Shown here: positions 55,323 to 63,644 of the stretch, piece after piece
Position numbering within the stretch: position 1 is the first letter of the stretch
Layout: each line of letters begins with the position of its first letter
Source: Bacillota bacterium
Lineage (GTDB): Bacteria; Bacillota; Clostridia; Peptostreptococcales; Anaerovoracaceae
Length of the DNA stretch: 64,000 bases
Assembly: GCA_017522185.1 (NCBI GenBank)
Contig: JAFWZZ010000005.1
Span: 62,001 to 126,000 of the forward strand
Direction of reading: 5' to 3'
The notes under the pieces: model-generated
Seen by the model: only the letters and a program-made list of their open reading frames with translations
What the model was told of the DNA's origin: nothing
The model's database searches: none
Program-made: the position numbers and the translations under genes

Positions 55323-56861
55323 ATGGCCCAGTACCCAAAGTCCCGTACCTACATTGCCATCGACCTGAAGTCTTTCTACGCGTCGGTGGAGTGCAGGGAG
55401 AGAAAACTGAATCCAATGACCACCAATCTGGTGGTGGCTGACGGTGAGCGGACCACCAAGACCATATGCCTGGCGGTATCTCCTTCTCTCAAGGCTCATG
55501 GTATTTCCGGCAGAGCCAGACTCTTCGAAGTCGTTCAGAAAGTCAAAGAAGCCAATGCCCTCCGCGCCAATCGTGTGCCTGGAGGGAAGTTCATAGGAAC
55601 GTCCTGGGACGATGAGGAACTGAAGCGAAATCCGGACCTGGCCATCGGCTACATTACAGCGCCGCCGCGGATGGCACTGTACATGAAATACAGCACGGAG
55701 ATTTACAATATCTATCTGAAGTACATCGCACCGGAGGATATTCATGTTTATTCCATCGACGAGGTGTTTATGGACGTGACAGACTATCTGGACCTGTATA
55801 AAATGACTGCCCATGAGCTGGCTATGCACATCATTCAGGATGTGCTGCAGCAGACCGGTATCACGGCCACTGCCGGTATCGGCACCAATCTGTATTTGGC
55901 CAAAATCGCCATGGACATCGTAGCAAAACATATTCCTGCCGACAAAGACGGCGTCCGTATTGCAGAACTGGATGAGATGTCTTATCGCCGTCTTCTTTGG
56001 GATCATCGTCCCCTGACAGACTTCTGGCGTGTGGGCAAAGGTTACGCCCGTAAACTGGCGAAGCACGGCCTCCATACCATGGGGGACATTGCACGCTGCT
56101 CCTTGGGCGGACCAAAAGATTTCTATAACGAAGATTTACTATACAAACTCTTTGGTATCAATGCGGAACTTCTTATCGACCATGCCTGGGGATGGGAGCC
56201 GGTTACCATGAAGGACATCAAAGGCTACAAACCTGCGGCAAAGGGCATGGGTTCCGGACAGGTTCTGCAGGATCCTTACGACGTGAAGGCAGCCAGACTG
56301 GTTGTTCACGAGATGATCGATATGATCTCTCTGGATCTGGTCTCCAAGGGTATTGTGACAGATCAGATTGTACTGACCGTTGGATATGATATTGAGAACC
56401 TGATCAATCCGGACATCCGAAAAAAATACAAAGGGGAAATCGTAACAGATTTCTATGGCAGACAGGTGCCGAAACATGCACATGGTACCGTGAACCTGCC
56501 CCATAAAACATCGTCTTCCAAGGAGCTGACCGATGCGGTACTGGAGCTTTATGACCGGATCATCAATCCGGACCTTTTGGTGCGCCGCATCAACTTTGCG
56601 ATAAACCGCCTTGTGTCAGAAGAAGAGGCAGCCAAAGAAGCGGCAGAGCCGCAGCAACTGGACCTGTTTGCTGCCCTGGCACCGGAACCTGAGAAATCGG
56701 AACTAGATGAAGCGACTTTAGAGAAGGAAAAACAGCTGCAGCAGGCCATGCTGGGCATCAAATCAAAATTCGGCAAAAATGCCGTAGTGAAAGCCATGAA
56801 CCTGGAAGAAGGGGCAACAGCTATGCAGAGAAACAAGCAGATTGGAGGGCATAAGGCATGA
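55323..56861 (+). CDS. Y-family DNA polymerase (UmuC/UvrX-like)
   Basis: 512 residues. The catalytic core begins TYIAIDLKSFYASVECRERKL (first metal-binding aspartate, steric-gate region) and has the second metal motif VYSIDEVFMDVTDY; thumb and little-finger domains follow. The C-terminal QQLDLFAAL is a beta-clamp-binding motif. Longer than DinB (about 350-400), as for UvrX/YqjW-type enzymes. RBS GAAAGGAGAACCGTAT. It overlaps the next gene by 4 bases (ATGA), forming an error-prone repair cassette expected to be induced in SOS; the LexA box is about 950 bases upstream. Confidence 0.92.
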   Translation: MAQYPKSRTYIAIDLKSFYASVECRERKLNPMTTNLVVADGERTTKTICLAVSPSLKAHGISGRARLFEVVQKVKEANALRANRVPGGKFIGTSWDDEELKRNPDLAIGYITAPPRMALYMKYSTEIYNIYLKYIAPEDIHVYSIDEVFMDVTDYLDLYKMTAHELAMHIIQDVLQQTGITATAGIGTNLYLAKIAMDIVAKHIPADKDGVRIAELDEMSYRRLLWDHRPLTDFWRVGKGYARKLAKHGLHTMGDIARCSLGGPKDFYNEDLLYKLFGINAELLIDHAWGWEPVTMKDIKGYKPAAKGMGSGQVLQDPYDVKAARLVVHEMIDMISLDLVSKGIVTDQIVLTVGYDIENLINPDIRKKYKGEIVTDFYGRQVPKHAHGTVNLPHKTSSSKELTDAVLELYDRIINPDLLVRRINFAINRLVSEEEAAKEAAEPQQLDLFAALAPEPEKSELDEATLEKEKQLQQAMLGIKSKFGKNAVVKAMNLEEGATAMQRNKQIGGHKA

Positions 56862-57289
56862 CCATAGACAAAATGCAGAAAAGCCCATACGAGGACATCA
56901 TCCATCTTCCTCACCATGTCTCACCGAGAAGACCGCAGATGTCTCTTCACGACCGGGCGGCCCAGTTCGCCCCTTTCGCGGCTCTGACAGGCCATGAAGA
57001 GGCGGTGAAGGAGAGTGCCCGCCTCACTGAGGAGAAGATTGAACTGGACGAAAACGAAAAGCAGCTGCTGGACCAAAAACTGCAGTATATTCGGGAGCAT
57101 TTGACGGATGAAACCAAAGTAATGATTACTTACTTTGAGCCAGACTGTAAGAAAGCTGGCGGTAAATACCTTGAACATGATGGCATCGTAAAGAAAATCA
57201 AAGAATATGACAATCTCATTATCATGGAAAACGGCACGGAAATCCCAATAACAGATATTTTGAAAATAGACTTTAAGGCTGGAGACTAA
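56858..57289 (+). CDS. YolD-like protein, partner of the Y-family polymerase
   Basis: 143 residues. The opening YEDIIHLPHHVSPRRPQMSLHDRAAQFAPFAALTGHEEAV followed by an amphipathic helix and a small beta barrel (GKYLEHDGIVKKIKEYDNLIIMENGTEIPITDILKI) matches the YolD-like family, which accompanies UvrX/YqjW polymerases in Firmicutes. Role probably accessory to translesion synthesis. A terminator overlaps its stop codon. Confidence 0.85.
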   Translation: MTIDKMQKSPYEDIIHLPHHVSPRRPQMSLHDRAAQFAPFAALTGHEEAVKESARLTEEKIELDENEKQLLDQKLQYIREHLTDETKVMITYFEPDCKKAGGKYLEHDGIVKKIKEYDNLIIMENGTEIPITDILKIDFKAGD

Positions 57290-57307
57290 TCTCCGGCCTT
57301 ATTTATT
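57275..57307 (+). terminator. Terminator of the polymerase cassette
   Basis: AAGGCTGGAGA-CTAA-TCTCCGGCCTT with the stop codon in the loop, followed by ATTTATTT. Confidence 0.85.
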
Positions 57308-57352
57308 TGTCTTTGCTTGGGAATCTTCCAGAAAAAATTTCCAAAAACCTTC

Positions 57353-57383
57353 TTGACCTTGGTATGATACCAAGGTTTATACT
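57353..57383 (+). promoter_or_regulatory. MerR-type promoter: 19-bp spacer filled by a perfect dyad
   Basis: TTGACC (57353-57358), 19-base spacer, TATACT (57378-57383). The spacer carries the 21-bp dyad ACCTTGGTAT-G-ATACCAAGGT (57356-57376). Over-long spacer plus central dyad is the hallmark of promoters activated by MerR-family regulators through DNA untwisting. No MerR-family gene is in the window. Confidence 0.85.
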
Positions 57384-57434
57384 ATGTCATACAGAAGGGG
57401 TACCCGAATAGATATAACCACAGAGGTAAATAAA

Positions 57435-58853
57435 ATGAAACTGAAACTGAGAACGAAAATTTCCTACGGCATTGGAGGTCTGGCCGATAACGCATTGTTT
57501 ATGCTGATCGAAACCTTCCTGTTATTCTATTTAACCACCGTTGCGGGCATCAAGCCGGCGACTGCAGGGACAATTCTGGCGGTGGGCTGTCTTTGGGAAG
57601 CATTCTGCGGACCAATCAGCGGATTCCTGTCTGACAATATAGAGACCAAATACGGCAAGCGGAAACCATTCCTGGTGGCGGCAGCAGTGCCGACGGCCAT
57701 CGTGACAACGCTGCTGTTTACCAATATCGAAATGGATGGAACCATGAAGGTTCTGTACTACGGCATGCTGACATTGCTGTTCTGGTGGTGTTTTGCGATT
57801 TTCTTTGTGCCATATGTAACCTGGGGCAGTGACCTGACAGAAGACTACAACGAAAGAACCGTGCTGCGTTCTTATGCATATGTGTTTAACCAGGTCGGCA
57901 AGTTCCTCGGTACGGTAATGCCAACGGTTCTGGTTGCAGCATTGACCGGAATCGGCCTGACGGTTGCGACTTCCTGGTCTGCGGTCGGTCTCATCGTCGG
58001 CGTATTCAGCGGCGCAGCCTTACTGATTTGTGCCCTGACCATCAAAGAAACCGACAATCCGGACTTTGTAAAGGATCCGAATGCGCCGAAGGTACTTACG
58101 CTTTCCGGACTCAAAGAAATGTTCGCAGGTTATTTCAGCATCTTCAAGCTGAAGCCAATCCGATACATCATCGGCGCCAGCCTGCTGTACTTAATCGTGA
58201 ATACCATCTTCATGTCTGACATGATTTATTTCTATACGTATAACATGGGCATGTCCGCCCTGGAAATCTCTGCGATTACCTTCTTCATGACGGCCCTGGG
58301 CATTGCCTTCACACCGTTTGTTGCAAAGCTGGCAGAGCGTACGGACAAGAAGATGGCCTTCATCATCGGTCTGGTGATTGCGGGAACCGTACAGTGTATC
58401 GGTACTTTCTTCCCAATCGATGCACCTTGGTCCATCTGGGTTATGGGATTCTTCTTCACCATCGGTAATACCTGCTACTGGCAGCTGATGCCGGCCATGA
58501 TTTACGACGTATGCGAAGTCGACGAGCTGGCAAGCGGCAAGAAGCGTTCCGGTGAGGTGGTATCCTTACAGGCGTTGTCCGAATCCGTTTCCGCCGCAGC
58601 AGGCGTACAGATTCTGGGCATTATCCTGCAGTTTGCAGGATTCAGCGATACGGCAGCAGTGCAGTCTGATCTGGCACTGGCCTGGATCAATAACAGCTAT
58701 TCCTGGATTCCTGGTCTGCTGACACTGGTCGTAGCAGTCATCTTATGGCGCTACCCAATCAACAGAAAGAACTACCAGCGCGTGGTAGAAGGCGTTGAAA
58801 AGAGACGTCGCGGCGAAGAGGTTGACCTCAGCGAATACAGCGACATTTTCTAA
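57435..58853 (+). CDS. GPH-family sodium/proton:glycoside symporter
   Basis: 472 residues, twelve membrane segments: ISYGIGGLADNALFMLIETFLLFYLTTVAG, then DNIETKYGKRKPFLVAAAVPT (cytoplasmic GPH motif), YVTWGSDLTEDYNERTVLRSYAYVFNQVG and AGVQILGIILQFAGF. Members import glycosides, pentosides or hexuronides with a cation. No glycosidase neighbours. Start at ATG 57435 behind GAGGTAAATAAA. Confidence 0.88.
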   Translation: MKLKLRTKISYGIGGLADNALFMLIETFLLFYLTTVAGIKPATAGTILAVGCLWEAFCGPISGFLSDNIETKYGKRKPFLVAAAVPTAIVTTLLFTNIEMDGTMKVLYYGMLTLLFWWCFAIFFVPYVTWGSDLTEDYNERTVLRSYAYVFNQVGKFLGTVMPTVLVAALTGIGLTVATSWSAVGLIVGVFSGAALLICALTIKETDNPDFVKDPNAPKVLTLSGLKEMFAGYFSIFKLKPIRYIIGASLLYLIVNTIFMSDMIYFYTYNMGMSALEISAITFFMTALGIAFTPFVAKLAERTDKKMAFIIGLVIAGTVQCIGTFFPIDAPWSIWVMGFFFTIGNTCYWQLMPAMIYDVCEVDELASGKKRSGEVVSLQALSESVSAAAGVQILGIILQFAGFSDTAAVQSDLALAWINNSYSWIPGLLTLVVAVILWRYPINRKNYQRVVEGVEKRRRGEEVDLSEYSDIF

Positions 58854-58872
58854 AAATACATAATCCGCTAAC

Positions 58873-58942
58873 AAAGCGGGCGTCGGCAAAGGTTCTTTTC
58901 CTACCTAACAACCTACTAACCTTTGCAGACGCCCGCTTTTTA
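58873..58942 (+). terminator. Long hairpin terminator of the symporter gene
   Basis: AAAGCGGGCGTC-GGCAAAGGTT (58873-58894) and AACCTTTGC-AGACGCCCGCTTT (58918-58939), a 22-base stem with one or two mismatches and a 23-base loop, then TT. Unusually long for a terminator. Confidence 0.88.
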
Positions 58943-58993
58943 TGTTAAAATAAATAAGTTAAGAACAAAATCAAGAAACAGGAGGAAAGAACC

Positions 58994-59959
58994 TTGAAAT
59001 ATATCGCAATGAATATCGAAACATCATCCGCAGGCATCGAGGCCCTGATCACTTCCTTGATGGAAGTAGGCATTACCGACGTGGTGGTGGAAGACCCGAG
59101 AGATTTTGAAGAACTGATGGATAAGAAGCAGTCCTACGACTGGGACTACGTAGATGAAGACCTGGTTGCATCTATGAGCGACGTACCAAAGGTTACCATT
59201 TATCTGGAAGATACAGAGGAAAACCGTAGACAGATTCATAATGTGGAAGCCATCATCGAGAACCTGAAGTCTGCAGTAGCAAGCGGACTGTACGGCGAAG
59301 CGGCGGATTTCGGCACACTGGCATTGGACGTGAAATTCGACGACGATACAGAATGGAAAGACAAGTGGAAGGAGTTCTTCAAACCTGCAAGAATCTCCGA
59401 CAATATCGTGGTAAAACCAACTTGGGAAACTTACGATAACAAAGACGGCTACAAGGTGATTGAAATCGATCCCGGCATGGCCTTCGGTACCGGTACCCAT
59501 GAGACAACTTCTCTTTGTGTGAAGATGCTGGACAAGTATCAGAAGGAATCTGATAAGGTGCTGGACGTAGGCTGCGGCAGCGGCATCCTGTCCATCGCAG
59601 CAGCACTGCTGGGTGCAAAGGACGTTCTGGGCGTAGACATCGATCCGATTGCAGTGGAAGTCGCAGTGGAAAACCTGGAACTGAACAAGGTAAACGACGT
59701 AGCAAGAGCCCAGTACGGCGACCTGACGAAGGGCATCGACTACAAAGCCAATATCGTCGTTGCCAACCTGATGGCTGACCTGGTTATGATGCTGTCCGGC
59801 GACGTGGCAAAGCACATGGAACCGAACGGTTACTTCATTTCTTCCGGTATCCTGGTGGAAAAAGAAGAAGTGGTTGCAAATCACCTGAGAGAACAGGGCT
59901 TTGAGATTGTAGAAATCAAAGAAGACGGCCTGTGGTGTGCCATCGTGGCAACCATCTAA
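58994..59959 (+). CDS. prmA: Ribosomal protein L11 methyltransferase
   Basis: 321 residues from a TTG start (RBS AGGAGGAAAGAACC). N-terminal substrate domain (SSAGIEALITSLMEVGITDVVVEDP) and C-terminal SAM-dependent methyltransferase: MAFGTGTHETTSLC, VLDVGCGSGILSIAAALLGA, NLMADLV. Trimethylates L11. Conserved neighbour of dnaJ; here separated from it by the accessory islet. Confidence 0.95.
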   Translation: MKYIAMNIETSSAGIEALITSLMEVGITDVVVEDPRDFEELMDKKQSYDWDYVDEDLVASMSDVPKVTIYLEDTEENRRQIHNVEAIIENLKSAVASGLYGEAADFGTLALDVKFDDDTEWKDKWKEFFKPARISDNIVVKPTWETYDNKDGYKVIEIDPGMAFGTGTHETTSLCVKMLDKYQKESDKVLDVGCGSGILSIAAALLGAKDVLGVDIDPIAVEVAVENLELNKVNDVARAQYGDLTKGIDYKANIVVANLMADLVMMLSGDVAKHMEPNGYFISSGILVEKEEVVANHLREQGFEIVEIKEDGLWCAIVATI

Positions 59960-59984
59960 GTGAAAAAAGGGGAGGATGACAGAT

Positions 59985-60581
59985 TTGGCAAAAAGACATA
60001 GCAGAAATAAATATGACGTGGTATTCGCGTTGTTTTCCCTGGTGCTGGGCATGCTCATGGGATGGCTGGCCTATGATCTGGGCGGCAGCGGCGTCGTTGG
60101 CGCCATCATCGCAAACAGCGGCCTTTGGATTTTCGTATCTGCCCTGCTGGCATACTATTCACAAAGCGGACTCGGTGCAGCACTCAACGCATTCCTGTAT
60201 TTCGCAGGGGTGGTGCTGGCTTACTATACTCATTTCGCACTGGCAGGCGGCGACATCGCCCTGGGCACCTTCATCAGACCGCTGATTTTCGCGGCCATCG
60301 GTGCGTTGCTCGGTTTTATAACCTGGCATGCCGGCGCGAAAGAATGGCTGGGCGCAATCTGTGCGGCAGTACCGGTTTCCCTGCTTATCGCAGAGGGCTA
60401 TCCGATTTACCACAGCCGTTCCATGTCACTGGCATTCGATATAATCTGTGCCATCGTGCTTTACATCTTATTATGCAATGGCAAGGTGCAGCGCCTGATG
60501 GCACTGCCGTTTATCATCATTTTTGTAGTCGCACTGGTGTACTTTGATGCCTTTGCGAGAATCTTTGGAGGATGGATCTAA
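59985..60581 (+). CDS. Seven-helix membrane protein of unknown function (DUF6518-like)
   Basis: 198 residues from TTG 59985, which is 9 bases after GGGGAGG; the ATG at 59976 directly abuts the ribosome site and is less likely. Short basic N-terminus (KRHSRNKY) then about seven hydrophobic helices, e.g. VVFALFSLVLGMLMGWLAYDLG and MALPFIIIFVVALVYFDAFA. No catalytic motif. Sits between prmA and rsmE with tight spacing. Confidence 0.65.
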   Translation: MAKRHSRNKYDVVFALFSLVLGMLMGWLAYDLGGSGVVGAIIANSGLWIFVSALLAYYSQSGLGAALNAFLYFAGVVLAYYTHFALAGGDIALGTFIRPLIFAAIGALLGFITWHAGAKEWLGAICAAVPVSLLIAEGYPIYHSRSMSLAFDIICAIVLYILLCNGKVQRLMALPFIIIFVVALVYFDAFARIFGGWI

Positions 60582-61322
60582 ATGAGACTCTTTACAGACG
60601 CAGCCAACATCGGCGACAAATACATCAAAATCACGGACAAAGGCGACATCAAACACATGATCAAGGTCATGCGTCTTGCAGAAGGCGACAGCGTAGACGT
60701 CTCCGACTCCATGGAGTGGGAATACAGTACGGAAATCGTCAGCATCGATGCCGACGAAGTGCTTCTGGCCATCGTGGACAAGCAGAAGTTTGCCAGAGAG
60801 CCTGAGGTAAGGGTAACCCTGTTTCAGGGCGTGCCGAAGGCCGGCAAGATGGAAACCATCATCCAGAAATGCGTGGAGTTGGGGGTATACGCCATCGTTC
60901 CGGTGTTTATGGAAAGAACCGTCGTGGTAGAAAAAGGCAACTTCGGAAAGAAGCTGGACCGCTGGCAGAAAATCAGCGACGAGGCTGTCAAGCAGTGCAA
61001 GCGCGGCGTAATCCCGCAGATCGAAGAACAGAGAAGTTTCAAAGAAATGCTGCCGGCACTGGCAGACTTTGATCTGATTCTGTTCCCATATGAGAATGAA
61101 ACCGGATACTCCATCAAAGACTGTCTCCGCAGTATCCCGGCAGACAAAAAGCCGGAAACCGTGGCTATCGTCATCGGACCGGAAGGTGGTTTCTCCGACA
61201 AGGAAGCAGAACTGATGGACGAGGCAGGTGCAGCCCGCGTGACACTGGGCAAGACCATCCTGCGTACAGAAACTGCAGGCATGGCGGCACTGGCCATGAC
61301 CATGTATGAATTGGAATTATAG
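60582..61322 (+). CDS. rsmE: 16S rRNA m3U1498 methyltransferase
   Basis: 246 residues, SPOUT methyltransferase with N-terminal PUA-like domain. Knot motifs: VPKAGKMETIIQKCVELGVYAIVPVFMERT, IGPEGGFSDKEAELM and VTLGKTILRTETAGMAALAM. Methylates U1498 of 16S rRNA. Start overlaps the previous stop region (TCTAAATG). Confidence 0.95.
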   Translation: MRLFTDAANIGDKYIKITDKGDIKHMIKVMRLAEGDSVDVSDSMEWEYSTEIVSIDADEVLLAIVDKQKFAREPEVRVTLFQGVPKAGKMETIIQKCVELGVYAIVPVFMERTVVVEKGNFGKKLDRWQKISDEAVKQCKRGVIPQIEEQRSFKEMLPALADFDLILFPYENETGYSIKDCLRSIPADKKPETVAIVIGPEGGFSDKEAELMDEAGAARVTLGKTILRTETAGMAALAMTMYELEL

Positions 61323-61333
61323 AGGTTAAAAAT

Positions 61334-62632
61334 ATGAAAATAGCATTTCACACACTAGGCTGCAAGGTCAACCAGTACGAGACCGAGGCCATGAAAGAGC
61401 AGTTCACCGCTGCCGGCCACGAAATCGTCGGAGAAGAAGACTTTGCCGATGCCTATGTGATCAATACCTGTACGGTGACCCATATGGCCGACCGTAAATC
61501 CAGGCAGTATATCAGGAAGATGAAGCGTGTGAATCCGGAATCCATCGTGGCAGTCACAGGCTGCTATGCCCAGGTGAGTCCGGAAGAAGTACGCAAAGTA
61601 GAAGGCGTCAACGTGGTGGCAGGAACCGGTGAGAAGCAGAATCTGCTCCGCTACATCGAGGAGTTCTACGAAGAACGCCAGCCTCAGTGCCACATCAAGG
61701 CCTATGAGGACCTGACAGAGTACATCTCCGACGGCATCATCACCTCCATGGAGACCCGTACCCGTGCCTACATCAAAATCCAGGAGGGTTGTAACCGATT
61801 CTGCTCTTACTGCATTATTCCTTATGCGAGGGGGAAGGTAAGAAGCCGCAACCTGGATGAAATCATCGAGGAGGCAAAGGGTCTCATCGAGAACGGGTTC
61901 AAAGAAATCATCCTGTCCGGTATCAACACGGCACTCTACGGCGAGGACCTGGGCTACGGCGGGATCGAGCCGCTGATCCGGAAACTGGACGCCCTGGAAG
62001 GCGACTTCCGTATCCGCCTCAGTTCCCTGGAACCGACGGTAATCAATGCGGAGTACGTCAAGGGTCTGTTGCAGTACAAGAAGCTTTGTCCACACCTGCA
62101 TCTATCCATTCAGAGTGGTGCTGACAACGTGCTGAAACTGATGAACCGGAAGTACGATAGACAGGAATACCTGGACATCGTCAAAGTCCTGAAGGAACAC
62201 GATCCGCTGTACGGCATCACTACCGACATCATCTCCGGATTCCCGGGAGAAACGGAGGAAGACTTTGCGGACAGCCTGGACATCATCGACAGAGTGGGAT
62301 TCTGCAAGGTCCACGCTTTCAAATATTCCGTGCGAAAAGGCACGCCGGCTGAAAAGATGAAGCAGGTGCCTGGAGACATCAAAAACGCCAGAGCGCAGAA
62401 ACTGAACGAAAAGGCAGAAGAAGATGCACTGCGCTTCTTTGATCTGTGCAGGGGCGCAGTGAGAAGAGTTTTGTTTGAGGAGACGGCAGGAGACGGTTAT
62501 GTTACCGGCTACACCGACAACTACATCAAAACCTACGTCCCAGGGGACGAAAGTATGTTAAACCGGTTTTACGATGTAAAACTTACAGATAGGTTTAAAG
62601 ATGGAATGAAAGGAGAAATTGCAAATGGCTGA
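61334..62632 (+). CDS. mtaB: tRNA t6A37 methylthiotransferase MtaB
   Basis: 432 residues. N-terminal MTTase domain with cluster cysteines (TLGCKVNQYETEAM, NTCTVT, VTGCYAQ), radical SAM core with CNRFCSYCIIPYARGKVRSR, and a C-terminal TRAM-like domain. It adds a methylthio group to t6A37 in tRNA. Together with trmO at 25630 the window encodes two modifications of t6A37. Confidence 0.95.
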   Translation: MKIAFHTLGCKVNQYETEAMKEQFTAAGHEIVGEEDFADAYVINTCTVTHMADRKSRQYIRKMKRVNPESIVAVTGCYAQVSPEEVRKVEGVNVVAGTGEKQNLLRYIEEFYEERQPQCHIKAYEDLTEYISDGIITSMETRTRAYIKIQEGCNRFCSYCIIPYARGKVRSRNLDEIIEEAKGLIENGFKEIILSGINTALYGEDLGYGGIEPLIRKLDALEGDFRIRLSSLEPTVINAEYVKGLLQYKKLCPHLHLSIQSGADNVLKLMNRKYDRQEYLDIVKVLKEHDPLYGITTDIISGFPGETEEDFADSLDIIDRVGFCKVHAFKYSVRKGTPAEKMKQVPGDIKNARAQKLNEKAEEDALRFFDLCRGAVRRVLFEETAGDGYVTGYTDNYIKTYVPGDESMLNRFYDVKLTDRFKDGMKGEIANG

Positions 62633-62966
62633 TTGTATTTTTTGTATGATCGGAAATCATGATATTCCATCCAACGTTGCTTACGAAGATGATCAGATCA
62701 TCGCATTCCATGACTTGGAACCACAGGCACCGGTTCACGTGCTGGTGATTCCAAAGAAGCACATCACAGGTCTTGACGATGTGAAGGAAGAAGATAAGGA
62801 ACTGATGGGTCATATCATGTTCAAGATTCACGAAATCGCTGCAGATCTGGGACTGGAAAACGGTTACAGAGTAGTCAGCAACAACGGCGAAGATGCCTTC
62901 CAGACAGTGAAGCATCTCCACTTCCATATTCTCGGAAAGAGAAAGATGACCTGGCCACCAGGCTAA
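62625..62966 (+). CDS. HIT-family nucleotide hydrolase
   Basis: 113 residues: CIFCMIGNHDIPSN (N-terminal cysteines, typical of HINT/HinT), FHDLEPQAPVHVLVIPKKHI and the histidine triad TVKHLHFHILGKRKM. HinT-like enzymes hydrolyse adenosine phosphoramidates. Start at ATG 62625 behind AAAGGAGAAATTGCAA, overlapping mtaB by 8 bases. Confidence 0.93.
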   Translation: MADCIFCMIGNHDIPSNVAYEDDQIIAFHDLEPQAPVHVLVIPKKHITGLDDVKEEDKELMGHIMFKIHEIAADLGLENGYRVVSNNGEDAFQTVKHLHFHILGKRKMTWPPG

Positions 62967-62974
62967 AGGTCAGA

Positions 62975-63010
62975 CAGGCAGTTTGTTAAGGCAGGCTGCC
63001 TTTTTTCTTT
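62975..63010 (+). terminator. Terminator after hit
   Basis: AGGCAG and CTGCCT around TTTGTTAAGGCAGG, followed by TTTTTTC; ends the prmA-to-hit run. Confidence 0.8.
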
Positions 63011-63044
63011 TTTAAAAAATATTTGAATTTTCCGAAATTTTCTC

Positions 63045-63072
63045 TTGACATTCCTGAAAGAAGTGCTATACT
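63045..63072 (+). promoter_or_regulatory. Promoter of the structured RNA upstream of rpsU
   Basis: TTGACA (63045-63050), 16 bases, TATACT (63067-63072). Confidence 0.8.
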
Positions 63073-63078
63073 TTAGCC

Positions 63079-63302
63079 AAGAAAAGCGATGAAGTGATTC
63101 TTAGAGACACAAATAAACGAGAGGATGAGTTCTCGGAAAGAAAGAGGTGAGACCACCAGAAGTGTTTAGCCAAGTACAGAAGAGAGTACCGGCTGCGAAG
63201 TAGAACTGATATTTATAAAGTGAAAGCTTAGACGAGAAGCTAAGACGGAAGCTTTATCCAGGGAAGAAATATCGGTCAGGAGCAGGCGGTACTTTATTTT
63301 TT
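63079..63302 (+). ncRNA. Unclassified structured RNA (about 220 nt) between hit and rpsU
   Basis: Own promoter upstream, T-run at the end, no ORF. The 3' half folds into one long hairpin: AGTACCGGCTGC (63186-63195 region) with GCAGGCGGTACT (63282-63293), ACTGATATTT with AAATATCGGT inside it, then ATAAAG/CTTTAT and CTTAG/CTAAG. The 5' half has GAGA/TCTC and GGTG/CACC stems and repeats TTTAGCCAAG (63072 and 63165). The GGTGGNACC T-box signature, SRP tetraloop region and RNase P core were sought and not found. 6S-like or another regulatory RNA is possible; identity unknown. Confidence 0.65.
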
Positions 63303-63340
63303 GTTGCTAAACTTTTTTGCGTTTTTGGCAAAAAATGTCC

Positions 63341-63369
63341 TTGCCTTATTTTTGCAAAAATAGTATAAT
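63341..63369 (+). promoter_or_regulatory. Promoter of rpsU-yqeY
   Basis: TTGCCT (63341-63346), 17 bases, TATAAT (63364-63369). Confidence 0.78.
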
Positions 63370-63436
63370 AGCTCTGTTATAGGCTTAAGACTGTTCACTG
63401 CTATAGATTCAAGTTGGTCAGGAGGTGAATTGGAAT

Positions 63437-63616
63437 ATGGCACAGGTAATTGTTAGAGAAAACGAATCCTTAGAAAGCGCTCTGAAGAGATTCAAGAGAT
63501 CTTGCGCAAGAGATGGCGTAATGAGCGAACTGAGAAAGAGAGAACATTACGAAAAACCAAGCGTAAAGAGAAAAAAGAAGTCTGAAGCTGCTAGAAAAAA
63601 GGCTAAGAAGTACTAA
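63437..63616 (+). CDS. rpsU: Ribosomal protein S21
   Basis: 59 residues, strongly basic: [42 protein letters not shown]. Binds near the 3' end of 16S rRNA. Start at ATG 63437 after AGGAGGTGAATTGGAAT. Codon use resembles dnaK (high expression). Confidence 0.97.
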   Translation: MAQVIVRENESLESALKRFKRSCARDGVMSELRKREHYEKPSVKRKKKSEAARKKAKKY

Positions 63617-63644
63617 GTCATTTAGGATCGAGGTGAGTGAATAA

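Noticed and set aside
59024..60058. Long minus-strand open frame of 344 codons over prmA
   Set aside because: Antisense shadow of a well-supported gene; His/Val/Phe/Cys-rich composition and no ribosome site.
63079..63302. T-box, SRP RNA or RNase P RNA
   Set aside because: No GGTGGNACCGCG box, no SRP domain IV tetraloop, and no P RNA core sequences; GGTCAGG and AGCAGG are adjacent without the loop.
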